DNA of 18,863 nucleotides from an uncultured Bacilli bacterium (GTDB lineage Bacteria; Bacillota_I; Bacilli_A; ML615J-28; CAG-313). Position numbers and translations under genes: made by a program. The notes beneath the pieces are model-generated. The model was not told the DNA's origin, searched no databases, and saw only the letters and a program-made list of their open reading frames with translations. Each line of letters starts with the position of its first letter. The stretch's first letter is position 1. Positions 12,467 through 18,863 of this stretch are shown here, piece by piece. The stretch lies in assembly GCA_934133195.1 (NCBI GenBank), contig CAKPAZ010000019.1, positions 1 to 18,863 on the forward strand, read 5' to 3'.

Positions 12467-14957
12467 TTCTGATATTTTCTTTGATAGCATTTAATAAGAT
12501 GTCATCAGCATCATGACCATCTTGCCAGTACATTATTCCTGCTAAATTATGAGTGTTAATGTATTCACATTTTCTAGCGATTGAACGTTCACTATCATAG
12601 GTAATAAAAATTTTATTTAATGAATCATAAATGTATGCTGATTCACTTTCTTCATCATATAGTATTTGAACATTATCTGGTTTGTTTTTGATGTATGTAT
12701 CATATAAAACTCTATAGCTAATGGATTTACCACTATCTGATGAGGCACCTGGGCCTTCACAATTTTCTTCTTTAATTCCGTAGAATGCTACCCCTACTAA
12801 GATTTTTTCATGAGGGACATTATATGAATCATAGATTTTAATGCTTTCATCAATACTACAACTAGTTAAGGTATATCCTTTTGATGATTTATATAAAGCA
12901 TTTTGGAAGTATCCATGAGAGCTAGCCATTGAGTAAGTCATTAAGTTAATGTAATCTAGGTAATTTTTAGAATTACTTAAATCATATCTTGGAGGTTGCC
13001 ATTTGCCTCCACCGATAGCGGCAGTAACTAAATGATTAGGATTATTATTTTTGACAGCGTTATAGATTTCTTGCATTAACAAGGTGAAGTTAGTTACTTC
13101 ATTTGCTTCAGGGTACTCCCAGTCAATGTCAATTCCATCAAGATCATAGGTGTTGATGAGAGATACGACATTTTCTGCCAATTTTTTTCGTAATTCAGGC
13201 GTTTGAGATACACTACTGAATGAATTATTCTTTTCATTCACGGAGATAAGGACTTTTGTACCATGTTTTTTTGCAAGAGGTAAGACATGGTTTTTTATAT
13301 TTTTAATTAAATTACTAGTTTCACTAGTGTTTGTGAAATTACCATTTTCATCAATATAACCAAAGGCACAATACATTATATCTAAAGAAGCAATGGTATT
13401 TTCAGTTATCTTAGAAAAGTTAGTGTAAAAGTATCCTGTCGCAAGCGCACTACTTTGATCTTTATTTCCGTTTACTTTAACCTTAAATTCATACATTAGT
13501 TCATTTTCAATATAAGCTTGTAAGGTTACTTCTCTGGTTACTGATGGTTTATGGTATATTCCTGATTCTGATATAACATCTTTATTAGAAGTTTTCCAAG
13601 TAATATCATAATCTTGATATGTTGAAATTAGATTTAAATCTTCGGAAACTGTAGTTATATCTTTATATAGTTCTTTAAGGTAATTATTTACTTCTTCTTT
13701 TGATGGTGGAAGTTTAGTTACCTCATAAACATATGCCATTAAATCAGTAGAACCGGTTGATAATTCATTTAGATTTTTTGAGAATCTGATAATTTGACCT
13801 ACTTTAATTTTTTCTTTTACTTCATTAAAATTAGGATATGATTGATACATTAGAATTATATAATCATATGAGCCAACATCAGAAAGTGGGGATCCACTTG
13901 GTACAATTTTTGTTACTTTATATGAATTATCGACTTTTTTAATACCGATTTTATACCAGTATTTAGTAAGTGATAGGGTTGTATTACTATCATATAACGA
14001 TACAACATCATAAGGATCATTTTGTTGGTTATAGAGTTTGATGCTTATTGCCGTAACTAAAGTTTCTTCTTGAAGTGGTTCCCACATACTTTCAAGTACT
14101 AAGTCTTCATCTGGCCATACTTCTAAAGTAAATGGCATATTATCTAAATACCAACCTAAGAATTTATGTCCTTCTTTTTGAGGTGTTTCGATTAATACTT
14201 TGTCTAAATACTTAACATATAAAGTATCAATGATTTTTTCATTATCTTTTAAAGTTATCTTGTAAGTGTTTTGTTCAAGTTTTCCTTTTAAAGTAATGTC
14301 TGAAGTAAAATTAAAAACTTGATTTTCTATTTTTTCTTCATCTTTGTACCATCCTAAAAAGGTACAACCTTTTATATTTACATCTTCAAGAATTAGGTTT
14401 TCATTATATTTGATTTGTACTTCCTTATATATTTCATCTTGAAGGATGTAGGTTACTTTATAAGTATTAGGAAGCCATCTTGCTTCAAGGTAGGCATCTT
14501 TTTCAAAAATATAATCTTCTTCAATAATGCTTCCTACTAAACTCCATCCTAAGAAGCGATATCCTGTTCTTTCTTCGGGAATTGGAAAAGTAAGACTTGA
14601 TGAATAGGGAATTGTGAATTCTTCTTTTTTGTCATCATACTTATAATCAAAAGTAATTTTAATGGTGGCATTTTGCCATATAGCTTTTAGAGTTATATTT
14701 TTATCAATTACTATTTCATCATTATTTAAGATTTTTCCTTCATATTCCCATCCTACAAAGATAGCATTTTCTTTGGTTGGAGTAAATAACTTAAAGGTTG
14801 TTACTTCATTAAAGACATAGTGAGTATCTTCTGTTGTACTCCCACCATCAAGAATGAAGTCAAGTTCATATCTTTCGTTATTAACTCCAGGAGTTACTTC
14901 ACATCCTATAAGGAAGATAAAAAGGATTAGCCATCCGATTATCTTAATTTTTTTCAT
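12462..14957 (-). CDS. Surface lipoprotein with four InlB/Flg_new repeats and a GH18 domain
   Basis: A predicted cell-surface glycoside hydrolase of about 831 aa. The signal ends in the lipobox LIGC (Cys19). Four Listeria-Bacteroides/InlB B-repeats follow (about 30-95, 96-163, 164-229, 230-293), each with an F-x-GW core (Trp70, 138, 203, 269) and three ending in a Trp-containing strand. Next are an unassigned region (300-415) and an Ig-like domain (about 418-497, ITWKTSNKDVI). The C-terminal GH18 domain (about 505-831) has LDGIDIDWEYP with the catalytic acid Glu614 and the expected preceding Asp residues, plus INLMTYSM and GIMYWQDGHD. Chitin, or host or bacterial GlcNAc-containing glycans, are likely substrates. 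The start at 14957 is chosen because GGAG lies 7 nt upstream; the ATG at 14963 is too close. A terminator-like hairpin precedes it directly. Confidence 0.9.
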   Translation of the reverse strand: MKKIKIIGWLILFIFLIGCEVTPGVNNERYELDFILDGGSTTEDTHYVFNEVTTFKLFTPTKENAIFVGWEYEGKILNNDEIVIDKNITLKAIWQNATIKITFDYKYDDKKEEFTIPYSSSLTFPIPEERTGYRFLGWSLVGSIIEEDYIFEKDAYLEARWLPNTYKVTYILQDEIYKEVQIKYNENLILEDVNIKGCTFLGWYKDEEKIENQVFNFTSDITLKGKLEQNTYKITLKDNEKIIDTLYVKYLDKVLIETPQKEGHKFLGWYLDNMPFTLEVWPDEDLVLESMWEPLQEETLVTAISIKLYNQQNDPYDVVSLYDSNTTLSLTKYWYKIGIKKVDNSYKVTKIVPSGSPLSDVGSYDYIILMYQSYPNFNEVKEKIKVGQIIRFSKNLNELSTGSTDLMAYVYEVTKLPPSKEEVNNYLKELYKDITTVSEDLNLISTYQDYDITWKTSNKDVISESGIYHKPSVTREVTLQAYIENELMYEFKVKVNGNKDQSSALATGYFYTNFSKITENTIASLDIMYCAFGYIDENGNFTNTSETSNLIKNIKNHVLPLAKKHGTKVLISVNEKNNSFSSVSQTPELRKKLAENVVSLINTYDLDGIDIDWEYPEANEVTNFTLLMQEIYNAVKNNNPNHLVTAAIGGGKWQPPRYDLSNSKNYLDYINLMTYSMASSHGYFQNALYKSSKGYTLTSCSIDESIKIYDSYNVPHEKILVGVAFYGIKEENCEGPGASSDSGKSISYRVLYDTYIKNKPDNVQILYDEESESAYIYDSLNKIFITYDSERSIARKCEYINTHNLAGIMYWQDGHDADDILLNAIKENIRK

Positions 14958-14970
14958 CTTCATTCTCCTT

Positions 14971-15000
14971 TTAATAAAGCCTCTGGGATTATCCAGAGGC
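14971..15000 (-). terminator. Terminator or attenuator hairpin between larA-like and GH18 genes
   Basis: GCCTCTGG and CCAGAGGC (14979-14986, 14993-15000) form an 8-bp GC-rich stem with a 6-nt loop. TTTATT follows on the minus strand, and then AAAAGGAG of the GH18 gene. It lies 11 nt after the larA-like stop. No room is left for a separate promoter downstream, so GH18 expression must pass through this element. Confidence 0.75.
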
Positions 15001-15011
15001 ATTTATTCTAT

Positions 15012-16280
15012 TTAAAAGATTACACTTATTCCATCAGGAATGATTGTGACTTTTTTATTGCCAACTAGTTGATAGGCTTTTTGTAATGCTTCATCAATTG
15101 TTGTGGCATGCATGATATGCATTGATGTAATAATCTTTGGATCACATTTATCTGATACAATTATTACATTGGCTTTTGTAAGAATACGAGCTAAGATTTG
15201 GGCTTCCCATTGGTCAAATTCAGTTTTACTTGGGTCAACATCATTTAATTTTTGGTAGGCGATTTTAGCTGTTGGTTGATCTGCAAGAAGGTGATAGAAG
15301 AAATCTCCACCTGTACCATCAGCACATGATGAACAGATAATGATTACTCCTCCTTCATTTACACAGGCTTCCCCCGCCGTCATTCCTTTAACGGTTTGAT
15401 AGATATTTTGATCTAGAGGGTAACCACCATTAGTTGTAAGAACGATGTCTGAGTAAATCGGTTTTACTTGAGCGATTTCCTTAACAAGAGCACATCCATG
15501 AGCATGAGCTTCTTCTAAGTCACCAGCAAAAGCCTTGATGATTTCTTTTTTACCATTAATTACAACATTTAGAATAAATGATAGGTGAGCAGCCTTAGCC
15601 GCAAATAGCATATCTTTATGAATTGGATTATCATTTAAGTTTCCTGCACGGGAGTTTTTGGATGCTATGAATTTAGCATTATGGTTCCATAAAACAGTTT
15701 TCTTTGAAGCAATGCCAGGAAGAACAGATTTTCTTCCACCTGAGAATCCCGCAAAGAAATGGGGTTCTATAAAACCTTCACTAATTAAAAGGTCAGCTTC
15801 ATCAACAAGTTTATTAAGCCATAATTCTCCACCTGAGGGAAGAATGCCTTTAAATGTCATATCTTCATCTTTATAGGCATTATGAATGACAATTTCTTCT
15901 TCGTTTACAATTTTTTCACCATATTTATTTACCAACTCTTCATGAGTTGTAGGTCGGTGCATTCCGGTTGCGATAAGAATAGTTATTCTTACATCTTTGT
16001 TGTTTTTCCTAATTTCTTCAAGAAGAAGGGGCATCGTAATATGACTAGGAACTGGTCTTGTATGATCACTAGAGATTATTACGATATGTTTTTTTCCTTG
16101 AGAAAGAACTGACAAACTTGGAGTTCCAATTGGATGATTTAGAGCTTCTTTTACTAAGTCAATTTCACTAAGGGTAGGAACATAATCTTCAGTCTTAGAG
16201 ACAAGTACACCACGTACATCTTCATCAGGAATATCACATTCTAGGTATCCTTTATAATATGGAAGTTTAAAATGAGCCAT
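15012..16280 (-). CDS. larA: LarA-family nickel-pincer-dependent hydroxyacid racemase
   Basis: A member of the LarA superfamily (DUF2088), cytoplasmic enzymes that racemise 2-hydroxyacids by hydride transfer with a nickel-pincer nucleotide. Its 422 aa are full length. Key residues are at family positions: SDHTRP (Asp72, His73, Arg75), GMHRPT (His108), EPHFF (His174), GGRKSVLPG with cofactor-binding Lys184, His200, IYQTVKG (Tyr293, Gln294, Lys297) and QW (Trp357). It should therefore be an active enzyme. The superfamily includes lactate and malate racemases; the adjacent malic enzyme and Ldh2-type dehydrogenase favour malate, as an inference. The cofactor genes larB, larC and larE are not in the window. 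AAGGAT lies about 7 nt before the ATG, and the gene starts 11 bp after the malic enzyme stop. Confidence 0.88.
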   Translation of the reverse strand: MAHFKLPYYKGYLECDIPDEDVRGVLVSKTEDYVPTLSEIDLVKEALNHPIGTPSLSVLSQGKKHIVIISSDHTRPVPSHITMPLLLEEIRKNNKDVRITILIATGMHRPTTHEELVNKYGEKIVNEEEIVIHNAYKDEDMTFKGILPSGGELWLNKLVDEADLLISEGFIEPHFFAGFSGGRKSVLPGIASKKTVLWNHNAKFIASKNSRAGNLNDNPIHKDMLFAAKAAHLSFILNVVINGKKEIIKAFAGDLEEAHAHGCALVKEIAQVKPIYSDIVLTTNGGYPLDQNIYQTVKGMTAGEACVNEGGVIIICSSCADGTGGDFFYHLLADQPTAKIAYQKLNDVDPSKTEFDQWEAQILARILTKANVIIVSDKCDPKIITSMHIMHATTIDEALQKAYQLVGNKKVTIIPDGISVIF

Positions 16281-16291
16281 TTTATTTATCC

Positions 16292-17473
16292 TTATGCTTT
16301 AGCAATACCTTGTTCGCGAGCAACTCTTCCTACTTCTTTTGCGACTACAGAACAAACACGTTTGTCGAATGGAGAAGGAATGATATATTCTTCATTTAAT
16401 TCTTCAGGTGTGATTAAGGAAGCGATAGCACGGCTTGCGGCTAACTTCATTTCTTCTGTTATATCTGTTGCACGAACATCTAAGGCACCTCTAAAGATAC
16501 CAGGGAATACAAGAACGTTATTGATTTGGTTAGGGAAATCAGAACGTCCAGTTGCGATTACTCTTGCACCACCAGCTTTAGCTTCATCTGGCATAATTTC
16601 TGGAGTTGGGTTAGCCATCGCAAAGACGATTGCATCTTTAGCCATTGTTGATACCATTTCAGCTGTTACAAGATTTGGAGCAGAAACACCAATGAAGATG
16701 TCTTTGCCTTTAATGATTTCTTTTAATGGGCCTCTTTGATGATGTTTGTTAGTAACTTCTGCCATTTGTTTTTGAGCAGGGTTCATCCATTCTTCACCTG
16801 GGCATAAAGCACCTTGTTTATCAACTAATACTACATCACCAATACCAAATTGTAAGATTAATTTACAAATAGAAATACCAGCACTACCAGCACCATTGAT
16901 AACAACTGTTGCATCTTTCATTTCTTTACCAACTACTTTTAATGCATTGATTAAACCAGCACAAACAACGATGGCTGTACCATGTTGGTCATCATGGAAT
17001 ACAGGAATATCTAATTCTTTTTTAAGTCTTGCTTCGATTTCAAAACAACGTGGTGCTGAAATATCTTCAAGGTTAATACCACCGAATGATGGAGCGATTC
17101 TTTTTACAGTTTCAACGATTTCATCTACATTCTTAGTATCTAAGCAAATAGGGAAAGCATCAACGTTTGCGAATTCTTTAAATAAGATTGATTTACCTTC
17201 CATTACAGGCATACCTGCAAGAGGGCCAATATCACCTAATCCAAGTACTGCTGTACCATCTGTTACAACCGCAACAAAGTTTCCTTTAGAAGTGTATTTA
17301 TATACATCATCAGGGTTTGCATGAATTCTTCTACAAGGTTCTGCTACTCCTGGAGTGTATGCAAGTGATAGTTCTTCACGATTTGTAACGTGTACTTTTG
17401 AACGTACTTCAAGTTTACCATGATTTTCTTCATGAAGTTCAAGACTTCTTTCGTATACAGTTTTTTCTGCCAT
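16292..17473 (-). CDS. NAD(P)-dependent malic enzyme
   Basis: Oxidative decarboxylation of L-malate to pyruvate and CO2 with NAD(P)+. At 393 aa it is the short prokaryotic form without the C-terminal phosphotransacetylase-like domain of MaeB. Visible are LAYTPGVAEPC with catalytic Tyr39, MEGKSILFK with Lys94, the metal ligands in NLEDISAP (Glu136, Asp137) and HDDQHGTA (Asp162), the dinucleotide fold NGAGSAGI (193-200), and FAMANPTPEI. AAAGGGG lies upstream of the ATG, and the gene starts 20 bp after the dehydrogenase stop. Codon use is more regular and richer in G+C than in the rest of the window, fitting a well-expressed enzyme. Confidence 0.95.
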   Translation of the reverse strand: MAEKTVYERSLELHEENHGKLEVRSKVHVTNREELSLAYTPGVAEPCRRIHANPDDVYKYTSKGNFVAVVTDGTAVLGLGDIGPLAGMPVMEGKSILFKEFANVDAFPICLDTKNVDEIVETVKRIAPSFGGINLEDISAPRCFEIEARLKKELDIPVFHDDQHGTAIVVCAGLINALKVVGKEMKDATVVINGAGSAGISICKLILQFGIGDVVLVDKQGALCPGEEWMNPAQKQMAEVTNKHHQRGPLKEIIKGKDIFIGVSAPNLVTAEMVSTMAKDAIVFAMANPTPEIMPDEAKAGGARVIATGRSDFPNQINNVLVFPGIFRGALDVRATDITEEMKLAASRAIASLITPEELNEEYIIPSPFDKRVCSVVAKEVGRVAREQGIAKA

Positions 17474-17493
17474 TTTCTTATACCCCTTTATTA

Positions 17494-18615
17494 TTAATAA
17501 CTACTCTTAAAATTATTATCTTTTACTTCGAAATCACCAAAATAAGCTTTTACATCCATACCTAAGTATTTAGCCATATCGATCATTTCTTTTACAGTAT
17601 TTTCATTTACTGGAATACCTTCTTTTTCTACACGTTTAATAGCTTCCATTTCTTTTTCACCATGAGTGTAGATACGTGTTGCACCATTAGCTTTTGGACT
17701 TTCACGTAATTCTTGTAAATATTCATTGAAGTGTTTTTTGATTGCTTCAGGATCACCAAAGAAAGCAGGGTTAATTGCCATAAAACCATGGCAAATTCCT
17801 GAGAATCCATTTTGCATTGTATGAGATGATGTAAAGCCTTGAGATAGAATTGATGAGAATAATTCACAAAGCATTCCATATCCATAACCTTTATGACCAC
17901 CTAGTAATTCAGTATCGCCACCTAGTGGAACAATACCGCCGCCTTCATGAGCTTTGATGTTTCCTAGTACTTCACTTGCACTATTTGAAGATTCACCAAA
18001 TTTATTTACAGCCCATCCAGTTGGAATAGGTTTATTCATTTTGTTATACATTTCTAGTTTTCCACGTGTTACAACAGTAGTTGATGCATCAAAGAAGAAT
18101 GGGTAAGGATCAGCAGGAGCACTACATGCAATTGGGTTAGATCCTAACATTGCTTTTTTACCAAATGTAGGTACCATGATTGCTTCTGAGTTTGTGCATG
18201 AAAATCCAATTAGACCTTGGTCCATTGCCATTCTTGCATAGTATCCAGCGATACCATAGTGGTTAGAGTTACGAACTGTAACAATACCAACACCTGATTT
18301 TTTTGCTTTTTCAATCGCAAGCATCATTGCTTGATGTCCAATTAGTTGGCCCATGCCAGAATGTCCATCAATAACTGCAGAAACTGGAGTTTCAAATACA
18401 ACCTCAGGTTTTGCATCTACCTTGATTAGTCCACTTTCAATACCTTTGTGGTAACGAACTAAACGTTGCATTCCATGAGATTCAATACCAAAATCATCAG
18501 ACATTAGTAATACATCACTAATTATTCTGCTTTCTTCTTTGGTAAAACCAAATTTTTGGAAAGCCTCCATACAGAATTTGTCTAATAATTCACGAGAAAA
18601 ATTAATATAAGCCAT
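17494..18615 (-). CDS. Ldh2-family malate/lactate-type dehydrogenase
   Basis: A cytoplasmic NAD(P)-dependent 2-hydroxyacid dehydrogenase of the Ldh2/YlbC/MdH family, 373 aa. Family marks are ESHGMQRL (His47 region with Arg51), RNSNHYGIAGYY containing the catalytic His119, GSNPIACSAP (158-167) and DASTTVV (176-182), where the family has D.STS. Members reduce or oxidise malate, L-lactate, sulfolactate, ureidoglycolate or related acids, so the substrate cannot be read from motifs alone. Being followed by malic enzyme and a LarA racemase favours a malate-like acid. It is the first gene of this operon. The ATG at 18615 has GAAAGGTG about 10 nt upstream and a good promoter at 18648-18676. The C-terminus (about 350-373) is longer and more charged than the core. 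Confidence 0.92.
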   Translation of the reverse strand: MAYINFSRELLDKFCMEAFQKFGFTKEESRIISDVLLMSDDFGIESHGMQRLVRYHKGIESGLIKVDAKPEVVFETPVSAVIDGHSGMGQLIGHQAMMLAIEKAKKSGVGIVTVRNSNHYGIAGYYARMAMDQGLIGFSCTNSEAIMVPTFGKKAMLGSNPIACSAPADPYPFFFDASTTVVTRGKLEMYNKMNKPIPTGWAVNKFGESSNSASEVLGNIKAHEGGGIVPLGGDTELLGGHKGYGYGMLCELFSSILSQGFTSSHTMQNGFSGICHGFMAINPAFFGDPEAIKKHFNEYLQELRESPKANGATRIYTHGEKEMEAIKRVEKEGIPVNENTVKEMIDMAKYLGMDVKAYFGDFEVKDNNFKSSY

Positions 18616-18647
18616 ATATTTTCACACCTTTCTTTTTATACACCCTT

Positions 18648-18676
18648 ATTATAACACATTTTGGAAATTTTTACAA
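18648..18676 (-). promoter_or_regulatory. Promoter of the hydroxyacid operon
   Basis: TTGTAA (18676-18671) and TATAAT (18653-18648) have a 17-bp spacer on the minus strand, with TGT just before the -10 (extended -10). The -35 hexamer is the same as at the two-component operon. Confidence 0.8.
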
Positions 18677-18723
18677 TTTTACTCTACTTTATTTTAAAAA
18701 AATTCTGATTATCTTATGATATA

Positions 18724-18745
18724 TTCAAAAAAGTTATCTTTTGAA
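18724..18745. repeat. Inverted repeat between divergent promoters
   Basis: TTCAAAA (18724-18730) and TTTTGAA (18739-18745) are separated by 8 nt and lie between the leftward hydroxyacid promoter and the rightward promoter near 18778. Its position would suit a shared regulator, or the end region of a mobile element. Confidence 0.4.
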
Positions 18746-18774
18746 TTTTACAATTTAATTATATTTTCTCTATA

Positions 18775-18783
18775 TGATATAAT
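18775..18783 (+). promoter_or_regulatory. Extended -10 promoter of the right-edge gene
   Basis: TGATATAAT on the plus strand is a TGn-extended -10, 22 nt before the ATG at 18806. The -35 region is weak (TTAATT). Confidence 0.5.
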
Positions 18784-18805
18784 TATTCATATGGAGGTAC
18801 TTCAC

Positions 18806-18863
18806 ATGAGAAAGGTAAATTTAACAATGAAAGAACAAACTAAATATGAAATCGTAAAAAGAT
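18806..18863 (+). CDS. Start of a plus-strand gene, possibly a transposase (partial)
   Basis: Only 19 codons are inside the window. GGAGGT lies 7 nt before the ATG, and the reading frame stays open to the edge. The residues TMKEQTKYEIVKR look like the start of HTH-type transposases (ISNCY-like) that I recall from low-GC Firmicutes, but this is too short to prove. It is the only gene on the plus strand, which fits an inserted element. Confidence 0.45.
   Translation, partial: MRKVNLTMKEQTKYEIVKR

Noticed and set aside
16272..17324. Plus-strand open frames opposite the malic enzyme
   Set aside because: They mirror a well-conserved minus-strand gene; their Ser/Thr/Pro-rich translation is typical of antisense frames.
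1..18863. CRISPR arrays, tRNA or rRNA genes
   Set aside because: No regularly spaced repeats and no tRNA or rRNA-like conserved segments were seen on either strand.

Overview
The window comes from an AT-rich, low-GC Gram-positive-type bacterium of the Bacilli / Erysipelotrichales / RF39 / Acholeplasma neighbourhood. Evidence is strong AGGAGG-type ribosome binding sites, SipW-type signal peptidases with their cognate substrates, InlB/Flg_new surface repeats, OmpR/HK regulators and a lactate-racemase-type operon. UGA is used as a stop at least once and Trp is encoded by UGG, so the standard bacterial code fits rather than the Mycoplasma code. I cannot name the genus. All complete genes lie on the minus strand, so transcription runs from high to low coordinates; the only plus-strand gene is a fragment at the right edge.

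Positions 35-4221 hold a five-gene surface-fibre locus. In transcription order it has a SipW-type signal peptidase, a small secreted TasA-like protein (probably the major subunit), a membrane-anchored protein whose outer domain resembles the TasA-like one, a large secreted relative with a long insertion, and a second, divergent SipW-type peptidase. Structured RNA elements flank the small TasA-like cistron. The upstream region contains helically phased A-tracts and a run of 16 A. Positions 4556-6552 encode an OmpR-family response regulator and its histidine kinase, with their own promoter and terminator.

Positions 6686-9681 are a tightly packed operon: tandem GNAT acetyltransferase, guanylate-kinase-like protein, DUF1461/TIGR01906 membrane protein and YgjP-type metallopeptidase. 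Positions 9797-11711 are a markedly more AT-rich two-gene cassette, an AAA15-type ATPase and a RloB-like TOPRIM protein, resembling abortive-infection pairs. It has its own strong promoter and is bracketed by two nearly identical terminator hairpins in direct orientation. Next come a small lipoprotein (11888-12394) and a large lipoprotein with four InlB/Flg_new repeats and a GH18 chitinase-like domain (12462-14957).

Positions 15012-18615 form a metabolic operon: Ldh2-family hydroxyacid dehydrogenase, NAD(P)-malic enzyme and a LarA-family nickel-pincer racemase. The enzyme combination points to interconversion and oxidation of malate (possibly D-malate) to pyruvate. The right edge contains the first 19 codons of a plus-strand gene, possibly a transposase.
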